Shown: piece after piece, positions 1 to 8,223 of the stretch
Layout: every line of letters starts with the position of its first letter
Numbering within the stretch: the first letter of the stretch is position 1
NCBI GenBank assembly: GCA_016342415.1
Contig: JAEIOD010000012.1
Coordinates: 62,001 to 126,000, forward strand
From: Clostridiales bacterium
Lineage (GTDB): Bacteria > Bacillota > Clostridia > Peptostreptococcales > Acidaminobacteraceae
Reading direction: 5' to 3'
Length of the DNA stretch: 64,000 nt
The notes under the pieces: model-generated
Database searches by the model: none
Seen by the model: the letters and a program-made list of their open reading frames with translations, nothing else
Told to the model about the DNA's origin: nothing
Position numbers and translations under genes: made by a program

Positions 1-1
1 C

Positions 2-1030
2 TACTTAGATGAAAATCCAAAGCAATGCATCATTAGTGAAGAGAAAAAAATGCCTTGTACCTATATTAATTTAAGTCGAAGCAATGGTTATCTTTTCAAT
101 GTCTACTATTATGATAAAAGAATCTCTTTGGAGTGTTTTCACGCTTTAACAGATGGCTATGGTGCTTTTGAATTTTTAAAAGCCCTTTTGTATCGTTATC
201 TTAGCGAATTTGCGGATGTTTCATCAGACCACCTTAGACTTATGGGCAATACCAAAGAAAACTTACAAGATGGCTACAAACATTTTTCTAATGATACAAA
301 ACATAAATCGAAAAACAAACGTGTAAAACATATAACCGGTACCCATATACACACTGAAGGTGTCTTGGTGAACCATGCAATTTTGTCTGTTAGTACATTA
401 AAGAGGATTGCTAAAACATTTAATACAACCATTACTATTTTGTTAACCGCACTATATATACAATCCATATTTGCTATAAGAAAATCCGGTCCAATTGCCA
501 TTGCTGTACCAGTTAATCTTAGGAAAATATTTAAAACGGATACACTTAGAAATTTTGTCTATGTCATGAACATAGTCATAGAGCAAAATCTACCTCTTGA
601 AGATTTGATTTCCATTATTGATAAACAGTTTAAGGAGCAAATAAAACCTGATAATCTTCAGGCAAAATTTAGTCAGAATGTAAGCTTCGAAGAATTATTA
701 TTCATGCGTGTTATGCCAAATATTCTTAAGAGCTTTTTACTAAAACAGGCGAGAACTTTCAAGATGAAATCCATTACAACTTCAGTATTAACCAATCCTG
801 GCATTGTCACACTACCAGAGAGCATGATGCCATATGTCAAACACTTTGAGATGTTGTTGTATGCTTCTAAACCACATAATGTCAATGTGGGAATTGTTAC
901 TTACAATAATCAACTTGTTATAAGTTTATCGCGGTGTATCGAAGAAAGAGATGTCATTGATTATTTCTTCAAACTGTTAAAAGACATCACTGATGATGAA
1001 ATTTTTATATACTCGAATGAAGGTGATTAA
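2..1030 (+). CDS. Alcohol acetyltransferase / condensation-like acyltransferase, 5' end outside window
   Basis: The reading frame is open from base 2 with no stop before the ATG at 50, so the gene begins upstream of the window and the true N-terminus is missing. Counting from that ATG, an HxxxDG motif (His31, Asp35, Gly36) is visible. This is the catalytic signature of the CoA-dependent acyltransferase superfamily (condensation domains, wax ester synthases, alcohol acetyltransferases). The C-terminal part has the second-domain pattern of this fold. The stop is directly followed by a membrane protein gene in the same operon. I infer acyl transfer to an alcohol or amine; the substrate is not evident. 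Confidence 0.6.
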   Translation, partial: YLDENPKQCIISEEKKMPCTYINLSRSNGYLFNVYYYDKRISLECFHALTDGYGAFEFLKALLYRYLSEFADVSSDHLRLMGNTKENLQDGYKHFSNDTKHKSKNKRVKHITGTHIHTEGVLVNHAILSVSTLKRIAKTFNTTITILLTALYIQSIFAIRKSGPIAIAVPVNLRKIFKTDTLRNFVYVMNIVIEQNLPLEDLISIIDKQFKEQIKPDNLQAKFSQNVSFEELLFMRVMPNILKSFLLKQARTFKMKSITTSVLTNPGIVTLPESMMPYVKHFEMLLYASKPHNVNVGIVTYNNQLVISLSRCIEERDVIDYFFKLLKDITDDEIFIYSNEGD

Positions 1031-1561
1031 ATGAACTATCCAAAATATAAGAATAGACGCACAAGATATTTTAGTAGAATGTTGCTTGGTTTTGTCATCA
1101 TCAATTATTTACTCAGTTTAATCATACCATGGTATACATACGTTCATGGCAGTGTCTTATTTCTAATCATGAGTTATCGTATTTTGAAGTCCTATAGAGG
1201 TTTTAAAGCCTTTAGTGGTGTGATGTTTTCTATTCTCCTGATGCTGATTGTTTTTGATTTTAAAGACTTTGAATTTACATGGTCTCTTGATTATGTATTC
1301 CCAGGTATGCTTATATTTATGTCTGTCATATTTCTTTTCATGATACTTACAAAAAAGAGTTCTTGGCGAAAACATCATGATATTCATGTTTATCTATTAC
1401 TGTTAAATTTATTAATGATCATACTCATGTTCATGAACATTATCACAACGAATATTGTTGTCATAATCACTTATGGAATTTTAGTGGCATCCGTTATAAT
1501 CATCCGATTAAAAGTGGGGGGAAAATATAAAGAAGACATTGATAAATTCACACATTACTAA
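1031..1561 (+). CDS. DUF6320-like small integral membrane protein
   Basis: 176 residues, made almost entirely of hydrophobic helices (about five or six) with short basic loops. It starts at the base after the stop of the acyltransferase, so the two are translationally coupled. From memory, DUF6320 membrane proteins sit next to alcohol acetyltransferase-like genes in Clostridia, and the order here fits. No catalytic motif is visible. A role as membrane partner of the acyltransferase is inference. A 11-bp hairpin overlaps the stop codon. Confidence 0.5.
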   Translation: MNYPKYKNRRTRYFSRMLLGFVIINYLLSLIIPWYTYVHGSVLFLIMSYRILKSYRGFKAFSGVMFSILLMLIVFDFKDFEFTWSLDYVFPGMLIFMSVIFLFMILTKKSSWRKHHDIHVYLLLLNLLMIILMFMNIITTNIVVIITYGILVASVIIIRLKVGGKYKEDIDKFTHY

Positions 1562-1572
1562 TAATGTGTGAA
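1547..1572 (+). terminator. Hairpin at end of acyltransferase operon
   Basis: A perfect 11-bp stem (1547-1557 with 1562-1572) with a four-base loop CTAA that contains part of the stop codon of the preceding gene. No T-run follows, so it may be an mRNA 3' stabiliser or a weak terminator. Confidence 0.4.
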
Positions 1573-1611
1573 AACTGAAAAAACACTAAAGGCTACAAGA
1601 ACGTGACTCAT

Positions 1612-1707
1612 TCAAGGATAGTCAAATAAAAATTTTTTATTTAAATTATTTGGTTTTAATTTCACAACACTCTACATATGTTGAGTCTGTTGTTTTCTAT
1701 CTTTCAT
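1612..1707 (-). pseudogene. Short coding-like relic (possible RNA methyltransferase tail)
   Basis: Downstream of truA on its strand, about 30 codons read through with one in-frame TAG. The peptide contains QTQHM, stop, SVVKLK, which recalls the TxHVExVV end of RlmCD-type 23S rRNA uracil methyltransferases. The likeness rests on a few residues and may be chance. Otherwise the 1573-1782 gap holds nothing I recognise. Confidence 0.2.
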
Positions 1708-1782
1708 AAACTAAAAACTCATCATATATGTAATTTCAACAATTGCATTTTAAAGTAGCAATTTTTCATTGGGTACAATGAC

Positions 1783-1812
1783 AAAAGAACCTGATTCAAA
1801 TATCAGGTTCCT
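1783..1812 (-). terminator. Terminator of truA
   Basis: GAACCTGAT and ATCAGGTTC form a perfect 9-bp stem with a six-base loop, followed on the minus strand by TTTTG. It lies 27 bp past the truA stop. Confidence 0.8.
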
Positions 1813-1838
1813 TCTAATCAAAGTCTTATTTTAATTTA

Positions 1839-2585
1839 TTAATATTGGACACTTAATAAACAGAGTCCACCCGCGCTAGATATGTGTCCTACACTATCGG
1901 GTTCTTTAAATTCAAAGGCATTTTCAATGCTTCTAACTGGAATTTGTCCAAGACCAATTTGAACCAAAGTACCAACTATCTTTTTCTCCATGTTCAATAA
2001 GAATCCATTTGCAGTCATTGTGATAATAATCTCATACTCATTTTCCTCTACATCAATAGAAATCATTTTCTTTACTGAGTTTCTTGTTTTCTTATTTGTC
2101 GTAAAGGCGATAAAATCATGTTCACCTACTAAATCCTCTGCAGCTTTTTTCATTTTATCAACGTTTAATAACTGAACCATTAAATTAACAAACTGTCTTT
2201 CAAATAATGGTCGATTAGGAGCATCCTTTTTCCATAAACGGTATTCATAAGTAGCACTTTTCATTTGATATCTACTATGAAAACGAGCATCTGCTGTTTC
2301 TAGAGATAAAACAATAATATCATCAGTTAGATACTTTTCGAAATAGTCATGGATTTCTTTTTTGTTAAACTGGTTGTTTGCTACAGTGAAAGAAACGACT
2401 TGCCCCTTTGCATGAACTCCTGCATCAGTGCTTATTGCGCCGATAACTTCCACTTCTGTTTCATAAAGCTTCTTCAAAATGAGTTCCAATTTTCCTTGAA
2501 TACTTTTTTCTATGTTACCTTTTGATTTACTGAATCCTTTGTATTTTCTACCATCATATGCTATTGTCATTTTATAATTTTGCAT
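1839..2585 (-). CDS. truA: tRNA pseudouridine synthase A (TruA)
   Basis: 248 residues, the usual TruA length. Isomerises U38-U40 in tRNA anticodon arms. The N-terminal YDG segment and the catalytic loop around STDAGVHAKGQ are clear; the Asp is the nucleophile. In the family this loop reads RTDxGVHA, and the Arg (R58 in E. coli) is normally invariant, but here it is Ser. This may mark a divergent paralogue rather than the housekeeping copy. AAGGAG precedes the ATG at good spacing, and a terminator follows, so the gene looks monocistronic. Family assignment is secure; activity is less certain because of the Arg change. Confidence 0.88.
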   Translation of the reverse strand: MQNYKMTIAYDGRKYKGFSKSKGNIEKSIQGKLELILKKLYETEVEVIGAISTDAGVHAKGQVVSFTVANNQFNKKEIHDYFEKYLTDDIIVLSLETADARFHSRYQMKSATYEYRLWKKDAPNRPLFERQFVNLMVQLLNVDKMKKAAEDLVGEHDFIAFTTNKKTRNSVKKMISIDVEENEYEIIITMTANGFLLNMEKKIVGTLVQIGLGQIPVRSIENAFEFKEPDSVGHISSAGGLCLLSVQY

Positions 2586-2781
2586 TTAAAATCTCCTTTT
2601 TTATAATATCAATGAATACATTTTATCATAGATATCTGTATTTAATAAAATAACATTGGCCTTCTATAAAATTATTTGTTCTATTGATCAAAAGCACTTT
2701 AATATAAAATGGTATATTCATAAAATTCTATCTAAATGTGAGCTGTAGATGTATCATCTTTTTTCTCTTTAGGAAGTTTTG

Positions 2782-4422
2782 TTAAGCTATTTTCTTCTGA
2801 GCGACTTGAAGAATCTGGTGATAGTCATCTTTTGTATCATCAAAACATATGTGACTGACATTAATAAGCATTACATGATCTAAGGCCAAAAGTGTTTTTT
2901 CTATAGCTTTGGCAACATGATCATCCAGACTTGAGAATGCTTCATCAAGTATAAGCACTTGAGCTTCTTGTAAAAGTGCTCTTGCAATGGCTATACGACT
3001 TTTTTCTCCTCCTGAAAGATTCTTTCCATTATCGTAGATCATTGTATCTAATCCGTCTGGTAGTTTGTCAATTAGAGTTTTTAATCCCGACTGTTCTATA
3101 GCCTTATTGATAGAGTCATCATCATAGTTTTTGTACAAACATAAATTATCTTTCAAACTGTCTTCAAACAAGAAAACATGTTGCTCAACATTAGCAATCA
3201 TTTGATAGTAACTACCATGACTTAAGGATGATATTGGAAGATTATCAATGTAAATCTCACCGTCTGTCGGTTTGTGATACTTCCTTAGAAGTTTTAGTAA
3301 TGTTGATTTTCCACCACCACTCGGTCCCATAATCAAATACTTGTTCCCTTTCTTAAGCTCTAATGAGATTTCTTCAAATACTTGAATTTCCCCTTCGCTT
3401 TCTAGGTTGTATGAGAAACTTACACGATCTAATCTTAGACTGTTTTCAATTGAAATAGTGTCATGATTTTCTCCTATTTCTGCTTCAGTCAACATATCTT
3501 TATCCAATTGTTTATCCATCTTTTCAAATAGCACTTTGGAACTAGAAATCTTAGGCATCCACTCACCCATCATTTGTACCGGCCCTAGAATTTTATCAAT
3601 ACTGTTTACAACTAATACAATGCCACCAAAAGTCATTTTGTTATTAATTGTTAAATAGGTAGCAGCTCCCATCATTCCAATCATTAAAGAGCTCATCATA
3701 AAATTCTGCAAGGCAAAAATGAAACTATTCATTCTATCAATAATATAACTCTGCCCTTGGATCACTTCACTTTTATGATGGAAATCTTTTTTTGCCTTAT
3801 CTGTTAAATTGTTTACTTTAATAATATGAAACGCACTCAGACAGGCATGTATATACGATGAGTATTTTTGAAATAGGTCACTTCGTTTTTTCTGATGCTT
3901 TTTAATCGGTTTACTTAACATTATTGAAACCAAGGCAACTATAACTGCTAATCCAGCACCTAAAACAGGAAGCCAAGGACTCACATATACAATAACTGCT
4001 AAACCAAAGAAAAAGGATAATCCCTGATAAATCACTTCAAATTTACCAGCCACATAGCCATTTTCTATAGTAGTCATGTCCTGAGTCATGGCACTTACGT
4101 AATCTGTACTGTGTTCAGCATCAAAAGCTGCAATATCTTTTTTGAACACTTTTTTTAAATAGTGATGTTTCAAACTTCTCATACTCTTCTTTTTGTATTT
4201 GCCTTTTAAGTAAGCAAGAAGTATGTTCAAAGGCAACACTGCAAATGTTACTAGAAGCATTCTAACAACATATGAGGACAGGTTCTTCTTCTCAGGATCC
4301 ATCATAGCATCTACCGTTTTCATCATTGTAATGTTAATTAAAGCCTCAAGTAAAATTACTACCAAACCTACTGTTAATGCCATCAGCAAAATTGGTAGAG
4401 CTTTTCTTAATATTTTTTTCAT
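2782..4422 (-). CDS. ABC exporter half-transporter (permease-ATPase), second of a pair
   Basis: 546 residues: a six-helix type-I exporter membrane domain (about 1-310) then a nucleotide-binding domain. Walker A GPSGGGKST, signature LSGGEKSR, Walker B VLILDEAFSSLD and an H-loop His are all present, so the ATPase site looks intact. It overlaps the upstream ABC gene by 4 bp (ATGA), which implies a heterodimeric exporter made from one mRNA. The substrate (drug, lipid or peptide) is not shown by the sequence. No biosynthetic or regulator gene is adjacent. Confidence 0.85.
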   Translation of the reverse strand: MKKILRKALPILLMALTVGLVVILLEALINITMMKTVDAMMDPEKKNLSSYVVRMLLVTFAVLPLNILLAYLKGKYKKKSMRSLKHHYLKKVFKKDIAAFDAEHSTDYVSAMTQDMTTIENGYVAGKFEVIYQGLSFFFGLAVIVYVSPWLPVLGAGLAVIVALVSIMLSKPIKKHQKKRSDLFQKYSSYIHACLSAFHIIKVNNLTDKAKKDFHHKSEVIQGQSYIIDRMNSFIFALQNFMMSSLMIGMMGAATYLTINNKMTFGGIVLVVNSIDKILGPVQMMGEWMPKISSSKVLFEKMDKQLDKDMLTEAEIGENHDTISIENSLRLDRVSFSYNLESEGEIQVFEEISLELKKGNKYLIMGPSGGGKSTLLKLLRKYHKPTDGEIYIDNLPISSLSHGSYYQMIANVEQHVFLFEDSLKDNLCLYKNYDDDSINKAIEQSGLKTLIDKLPDGLDTMIYDNGKNLSGGEKSRIAIARALLQEAQVLILDEAFSSLDDHVAKAIEKTLLALDHVMLINVSHICFDDTKDDYHQILQVAQKKIA

Positions 4423-6074
4423 GATACACTAACCTCCTTTTGAAAATAATTTTCTATTGGATACAACTGAACTTTACCATTTTTTATTTCTATGACACCA
4501 TCGTAGTTTTCTGTGATACCTGGATAATATCTATGAGATACAGCGATTAATGTACACGGGAGATCCAATAACGTTTGTTCGACTTGAGCACCTAATTCAG
4601 CATTTAAACTGGAAGTTGCCTCATCTGAAAATACAATGTCTACATCCTTGATCAAAGCTCTAGCAATTGATACTCTTTGTCTTTGTCCTCCAGAAAGATT
4701 TAATCCGTTTTCTTCCAGGACACGGTTCAATTTATCAGGATGATCATCAATAAAATCCGTTAAGCCAGCTCTGGATATCGCATCTTCAAGCTTAACAGCA
4801 TCTATATCTCTAAATAGAGTTAAGTTATTGATCATCGTATCTTCAAACAAAAATACATCCTGATAAATAAAAGCTACATGACTATTATAATCTTCTGAAT
4901 TTATAGATCTTAATTCCACATTATCATAGTTAATTTCACCTTCATATTCAAAATAGGTCTGGGATAAGATTTTCATTAATGTCGATTTGCCAGCACCACT
5001 TGCGCCCTTTAATAAATATTTTTTATTCTTTTCCAGTTTTAAGTTCACATGATTTAAGATCATTTTATCTTCATATGAGAAACTCACATCCTTAAGTTCA
5101 ATAGAGTCATTAAATGACAGTTTTTCATCACCTTGCTCATGTTGTGGCAAATGAGTTTCAATCGTAGTAATCTTCTCAAATATTCTTAAACTGCCTTTCA
5201 GTTCATTGAATAGCGGGATCAACTGTTCAAGTGGCCAGATGCAACCATTTGCCAGTACGATCATAAAAACGATTTGACTCGTAGCGATACCTGTGCCTAT
5301 CAAATTAAGACAGTAAAGCAAGATGCCTATAAAAATAAATGTTGAAAGCAGTCTGGTTACATTTCTCTGGCTTTCTGTAAATACTTGATAATTCATTTTT
5401 TTCTTTTCAAGATGATCAATACTCTTTATGTTCTTATTTAAGAGGGTCTCCTCTACTCTATTCAGTTTTAATAAGGACAAGCCTTCAAAGGTGTTGCTTA
5501 TTGCCACAGTCAAATTCTCATTGGACTCTGATATGTTTTCCTGCATAGCAATCGTCTTGCCTTCCAATCTCTTAATCACTAAAAATACAAGAATTGAAGT
5601 CACCAAAATTATCATTGAGAATGCAATGTCATAAAATGCAAGAATCACTAAAGATGCTGCATACGCCCCACCTCTGAAGATTACATTAATCAATTTCAAG
5701 AAAAACTGTTCTTCAAATAAATTGATATCGTTAATCAAATGAGACATGTAAGTTGCTTTTGATTTTTTGTTGAATCCTTCAAATGACAAGCTTTGGATTT
5801 TGTCAAATGCGAGCTTTCTAACATCAAGAATAATATCTCTGATAAATCCGATACGCATCATCCTAGAACATACGAATAATAGTGGGAGTGCTACTGCTAC
5901 TACAACAAAATTCAACCATAACATCTGCCAAAACATATCCACACGACCTTCAGTTGCTGTCCCGATTAACAAAGATATAACGTAATTTGTCGAAATCTGG
6001 CTAACAACTGGAAATAAACATGCGATGATATAGACAATAAATTGCTTTTTTCTTGATAAAAGTAATTCCTTCAT
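4419..6074 (-). CDS. ABC exporter half-transporter (permease-ATPase), first of a pair
   Basis: 551 residues from the ATG preceded by AAAGGAG; an upstream in-frame ATG at 6101 has no ribosome site. Six membrane helices, then an ATPase domain with Walker A GASGAGKST, signature LSGGQRQR and Walker B IVFSDEATSSLN. The D-loop has Asn where Asp is usual, so this half may contribute the less active site of a heterodimer with the overlapping downstream gene. Located in the cytoplasmic membrane. Substrate unknown. Confidence 0.85.
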   Translation of the reverse strand: MKELLLSRKKQFIVYIIACLFPVVSQISTNYVISLLIGTATEGRVDMFWQMLWLNFVVVAVALPLLFVCSRMMRIGFIRDIILDVRKLAFDKIQSLSFEGFNKKSKATYMSHLINDINLFEEQFFLKLINVIFRGGAYAASLVILAFYDIAFSMIILVTSILVFLVIKRLEGKTIAMQENISESNENLTVAISNTFEGLSLLKLNRVEETLLNKNIKSIDHLEKKKMNYQVFTESQRNVTRLLSTFIFIGILLYCLNLIGTGIATSQIVFMIVLANGCIWPLEQLIPLFNELKGSLRIFEKITTIETHLPQHEQGDEKLSFNDSIELKDVSFSYEDKMILNHVNLKLEKNKKYLLKGASGAGKSTLMKILSQTYFEYEGEINYDNVELRSINSEDYNSHVAFIYQDVFLFEDTMINNLTLFRDIDAVKLEDAISRAGLTDFIDDHPDKLNRVLEENGLNLSGGQRQRVSIARALIKDVDIVFSDEATSSLNAELGAQVEQTLLDLPCTLIAVSHRYYPGITENYDGVIEIKNGKVQLYPIENYFQKEVSVS

Positions 6075-6247
6075 TTTCTTCTCCTTTGTTCTATATATCA
6101 CTAACTCTATATATTAAGTAAATTTAATACAATCCTGTGAATCCATTTCTAATCACTTTCTAAACCAATTTTAATCTTACCTTTCTTCATAAGGTCCTAA
6201 GTACCATTACTTGGTATTGTATCAAGTCATATTGTTCATGGTTTTAT

Positions 6248-6283
6248 AAAAAAAAGTTCCAAACAGTTATGACCGTTTAGAAC
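6248..6283 (-). terminator. Strong minus-strand terminator
   Basis: A 12-bp stem (6256-6267 with 6272-6283, two G-T pairs) with loop of four, followed on the minus strand by eight T. It is 370 bp beyond the AraC-methyltransferase stop, so it ends either a long 3' tail or a separate small transcript. Confidence 0.75.
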
Positions 6284-6525
6284 CAAATATAATATACTTT
6301 TGCAACAGATAAAGTTCTACTTGAGTAGAAATAAGCACTCTTTACAGATGGTCTAGACAAACAAAAATGAAACCCATGCTAAAAAGTTATTGCTGTATTT
6401 TTAGCTCGCTATGGCACTGAATAGGCACGCTTCTTTGTTGTATTATACTTACTTTAACCCTTATAATATTAAAAGCCAAGGCATAATAGAAGGTTCTATC
6501 CTTCATATCATATCTTAGCTTTCTT
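6284..6525 (-). other. Non-coding stretch before terminator; possible small RNA
   Basis: No open frame of note. On the minus strand it contains a TTCTAC/GTAGAA hairpin near 6315-6330 and ends at the strong terminator at 6248-6283. It could be the body of a small RNA of about 200 nt or simply an untranslated tail. Confidence 0.25.
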
Positions 6526-6640
6526 TTATGTTTCAGCACCTAATTTCATAGGTGCTTTATGTGAATTTACCTTTACTTTATCTAAGTAATGAGTCATTGC
6601 TAATCGACTGTTCGTATAAATAACAGGTAATTCATCGTGT
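6526..6640 (-). pseudogene. Coding-like relic of 37 codons
   Basis: An open frame between stops reads like protein (it includes VIYTNSRLAMTHYLDKV) but has no upstream start region left. It sits 12 bp past the stop of the AraC-methyltransferase gene. I do not recognise the family. Probably the tail of a lost gene. Confidence 0.3.
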
Positions 6641-6652
6641 TACAGTATGGAA

Positions 6653-7837
6653 CTATAATTTTCTTGCCTTAATAACAAAAGTAACCGGAAGCATTTTAGC
6701 TTTTTGAGCGAACTTGCTGTCGTTAGATTCAAGAATTTCATTATCGGATTCTTCGATCATCTCCTCAATGACAAACCCAGCTTTAGCTAACGCATTCACA
6801 TAGGTGGATATTTTCCTATCTGATAACGATATGGCATCACCATCAAGTGATACTGAATACCACGATTCATCGAAATAACATTTCTTGAAATTTAACATTT
6901 CTTCTTCTACGGCTACACATTTATGTATTGGATGAGACCAACTGAAAATAAAAACACCATCTTTTTTTAGATACGAAGCCATACGATGAAATGTACCTTC
7001 AAGATCGGTTGTCCAACCGATACCATAAATAGAATAGACTGTATCAAAATAAGCCAAAGGTAAGCCACAATCCTCTTCCATTGGAGAACAGATTAAATTT
7101 GCAGAGAGATTACAAGTTGCTAGATGTTGTTCAGCTTTTTTAATCTGTTCATTTGATATATCTATCCCCCACAGTTCCGAAGCTTTCTTCTGTCCTATAT
7201 ACTGCAAAGAGCGACCGGTTCCACAACCTATCTCCAAGACCTTTTGTTCTTTTAAGTCACCGAAAAGTTGACATTTTTCTTCTGAAGTAAAGGCACCATA
7301 TAAAGGAAGCGCCGTTGTACCGATAATATCATTCCCCTTGATATTCCAAAAATGCTCGTTGGTTTTATGAATGATTTTTTTGTCCATATCGACCGAAATG
7401 GCGTAACCAACATCTCCACCACCAATGATACTTACTGTTTGATTCAAGTCCTTTTCCACTGCAATCCCCTCCATTAATACTAACTTAAAAGTTAAGCGAG
7501 GACACGGATTAAGTATTACTTCCTTGTTTCGGGCCAAGGATGGTGCTAAACCATGCAAATTTTTAAATGCTCTAGAAAAAGCAGCTTGAGACTCATATCC
7601 ATAACGCCCAGATACATCGATTATTTTTGCTCCCTTTTGGATATCCAAGGCCGACACAGTTAATCTCCTATGACGAACATATTCAGATAATGACCTTTGA
7701 GCGAGAAAAGAAAAAATACGACGAAATTCCCACTCCGAACAGTTCATAAACTTTGCTGCTATACTATAATCAATGGTATCAGATAAATTGTTTTCTATAT
7801 ATTCCATTGCTTGGTTCATACGTTTCTGCCAATCCAT
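6653..7837 (-). CDS. AraC-type DNA-binding domain fused to SAM methyltransferase
   Basis: 394 residues from the ATG at 7837, which has a consensus AGGAGGTGAG ahead of it; an upstream in-frame start at 7909 lacks one. Residues 1-105 are an AraC double helix-turn-helix. Residues about 190-300 are a class I methyltransferase with the SAM motif LEIGCGTGRS and acidic GIDIS. Between them is a short linker. In ordinary AraC regulators the effector domain binds a ligand; here it is an enzyme fold. The target of methylation and the regulated promoters are not evident. It is flanked by unrelated genes and appears monocistronic. Confidence 0.8.
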   Translation of the reverse strand: MDWQKRMNQAMEYIENNLSDTIDYSIAAKFMNCSEWEFRRIFSFLAQRSLSEYVRHRRLTVSALDIQKGAKIIDVSGRYGYESQAAFSRAFKNLHGLAPSLARNKEVILNPCPRLTFKLVLMEGIAVEKDLNQTVSIIGGGDVGYAISVDMDKKIIHKTNEHFWNIKGNDIIGTTALPLYGAFTSEEKCQLFGDLKEQKVLEIGCGTGRSLQYIGQKKASELWGIDISNEQIKKAEQHLATCNLSANLICSPMEEDCGLPLAYFDTVYSIYGIGWTTDLEGTFHRMASYLKKDGVFIFSWSHPIHKCVAVEEEMLNFKKCYFDESWYSVSLDGDAISLSDRKISTYVNALAKAGFVIEEMIEESDNEILESNDSKFAQKAKMLPVTFVIKARKL

Positions 7838-8054
7838 AACCTCACCTCCTGTAAGGATTATATCAAAGTTGTTAAAAACTTTCTTTGCATTAGGTGTATT
7901 TAAATGCAAAGTGATTCTCGTAGTAATTAATCATACCTAATGATTCCATCAAATAGCATGGTAAAGTACACTTAATCGTATAGTACTGCACTCTACTTGC
8001 TTAGCTTAGAATTAACAGTCTCAAGTGATTATCACACCAGTATTACATTCCTTA
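7838..8054. other. Intergenic stretch, no gene seen
   Basis: Between the start of the AraC-methyltransferase gene and the phosphate transporter terminator. No open frame, repeat or RNA structure supported. Confidence 0.5.
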
Positions 8055-8088
8055 CAAGAAAAAGGTATCTCAATAATGAAATACCTTC
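8055..8088 (-). terminator. Terminator of Na/Pi cotransporter gene
   Basis: AAGGTAT and ATACCTT stem (8062-8068 with 8081-8087) followed on the minus strand by TTTTTCTT, 136 bp beyond the transporter stop. Confidence 0.65.
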
Positions 8089-8223
8089 TTATAAATATTA
8101 TTTTTTGTATGGCTATTCATTAGAGTGATTCATCAGAAATACTTTAATAATCCATCCTTCAAGAATCATCGACTCCTTGCATTTTAATATACTCAAGGCC
8201 CTATCTGAAATTTAAAGTTATAT

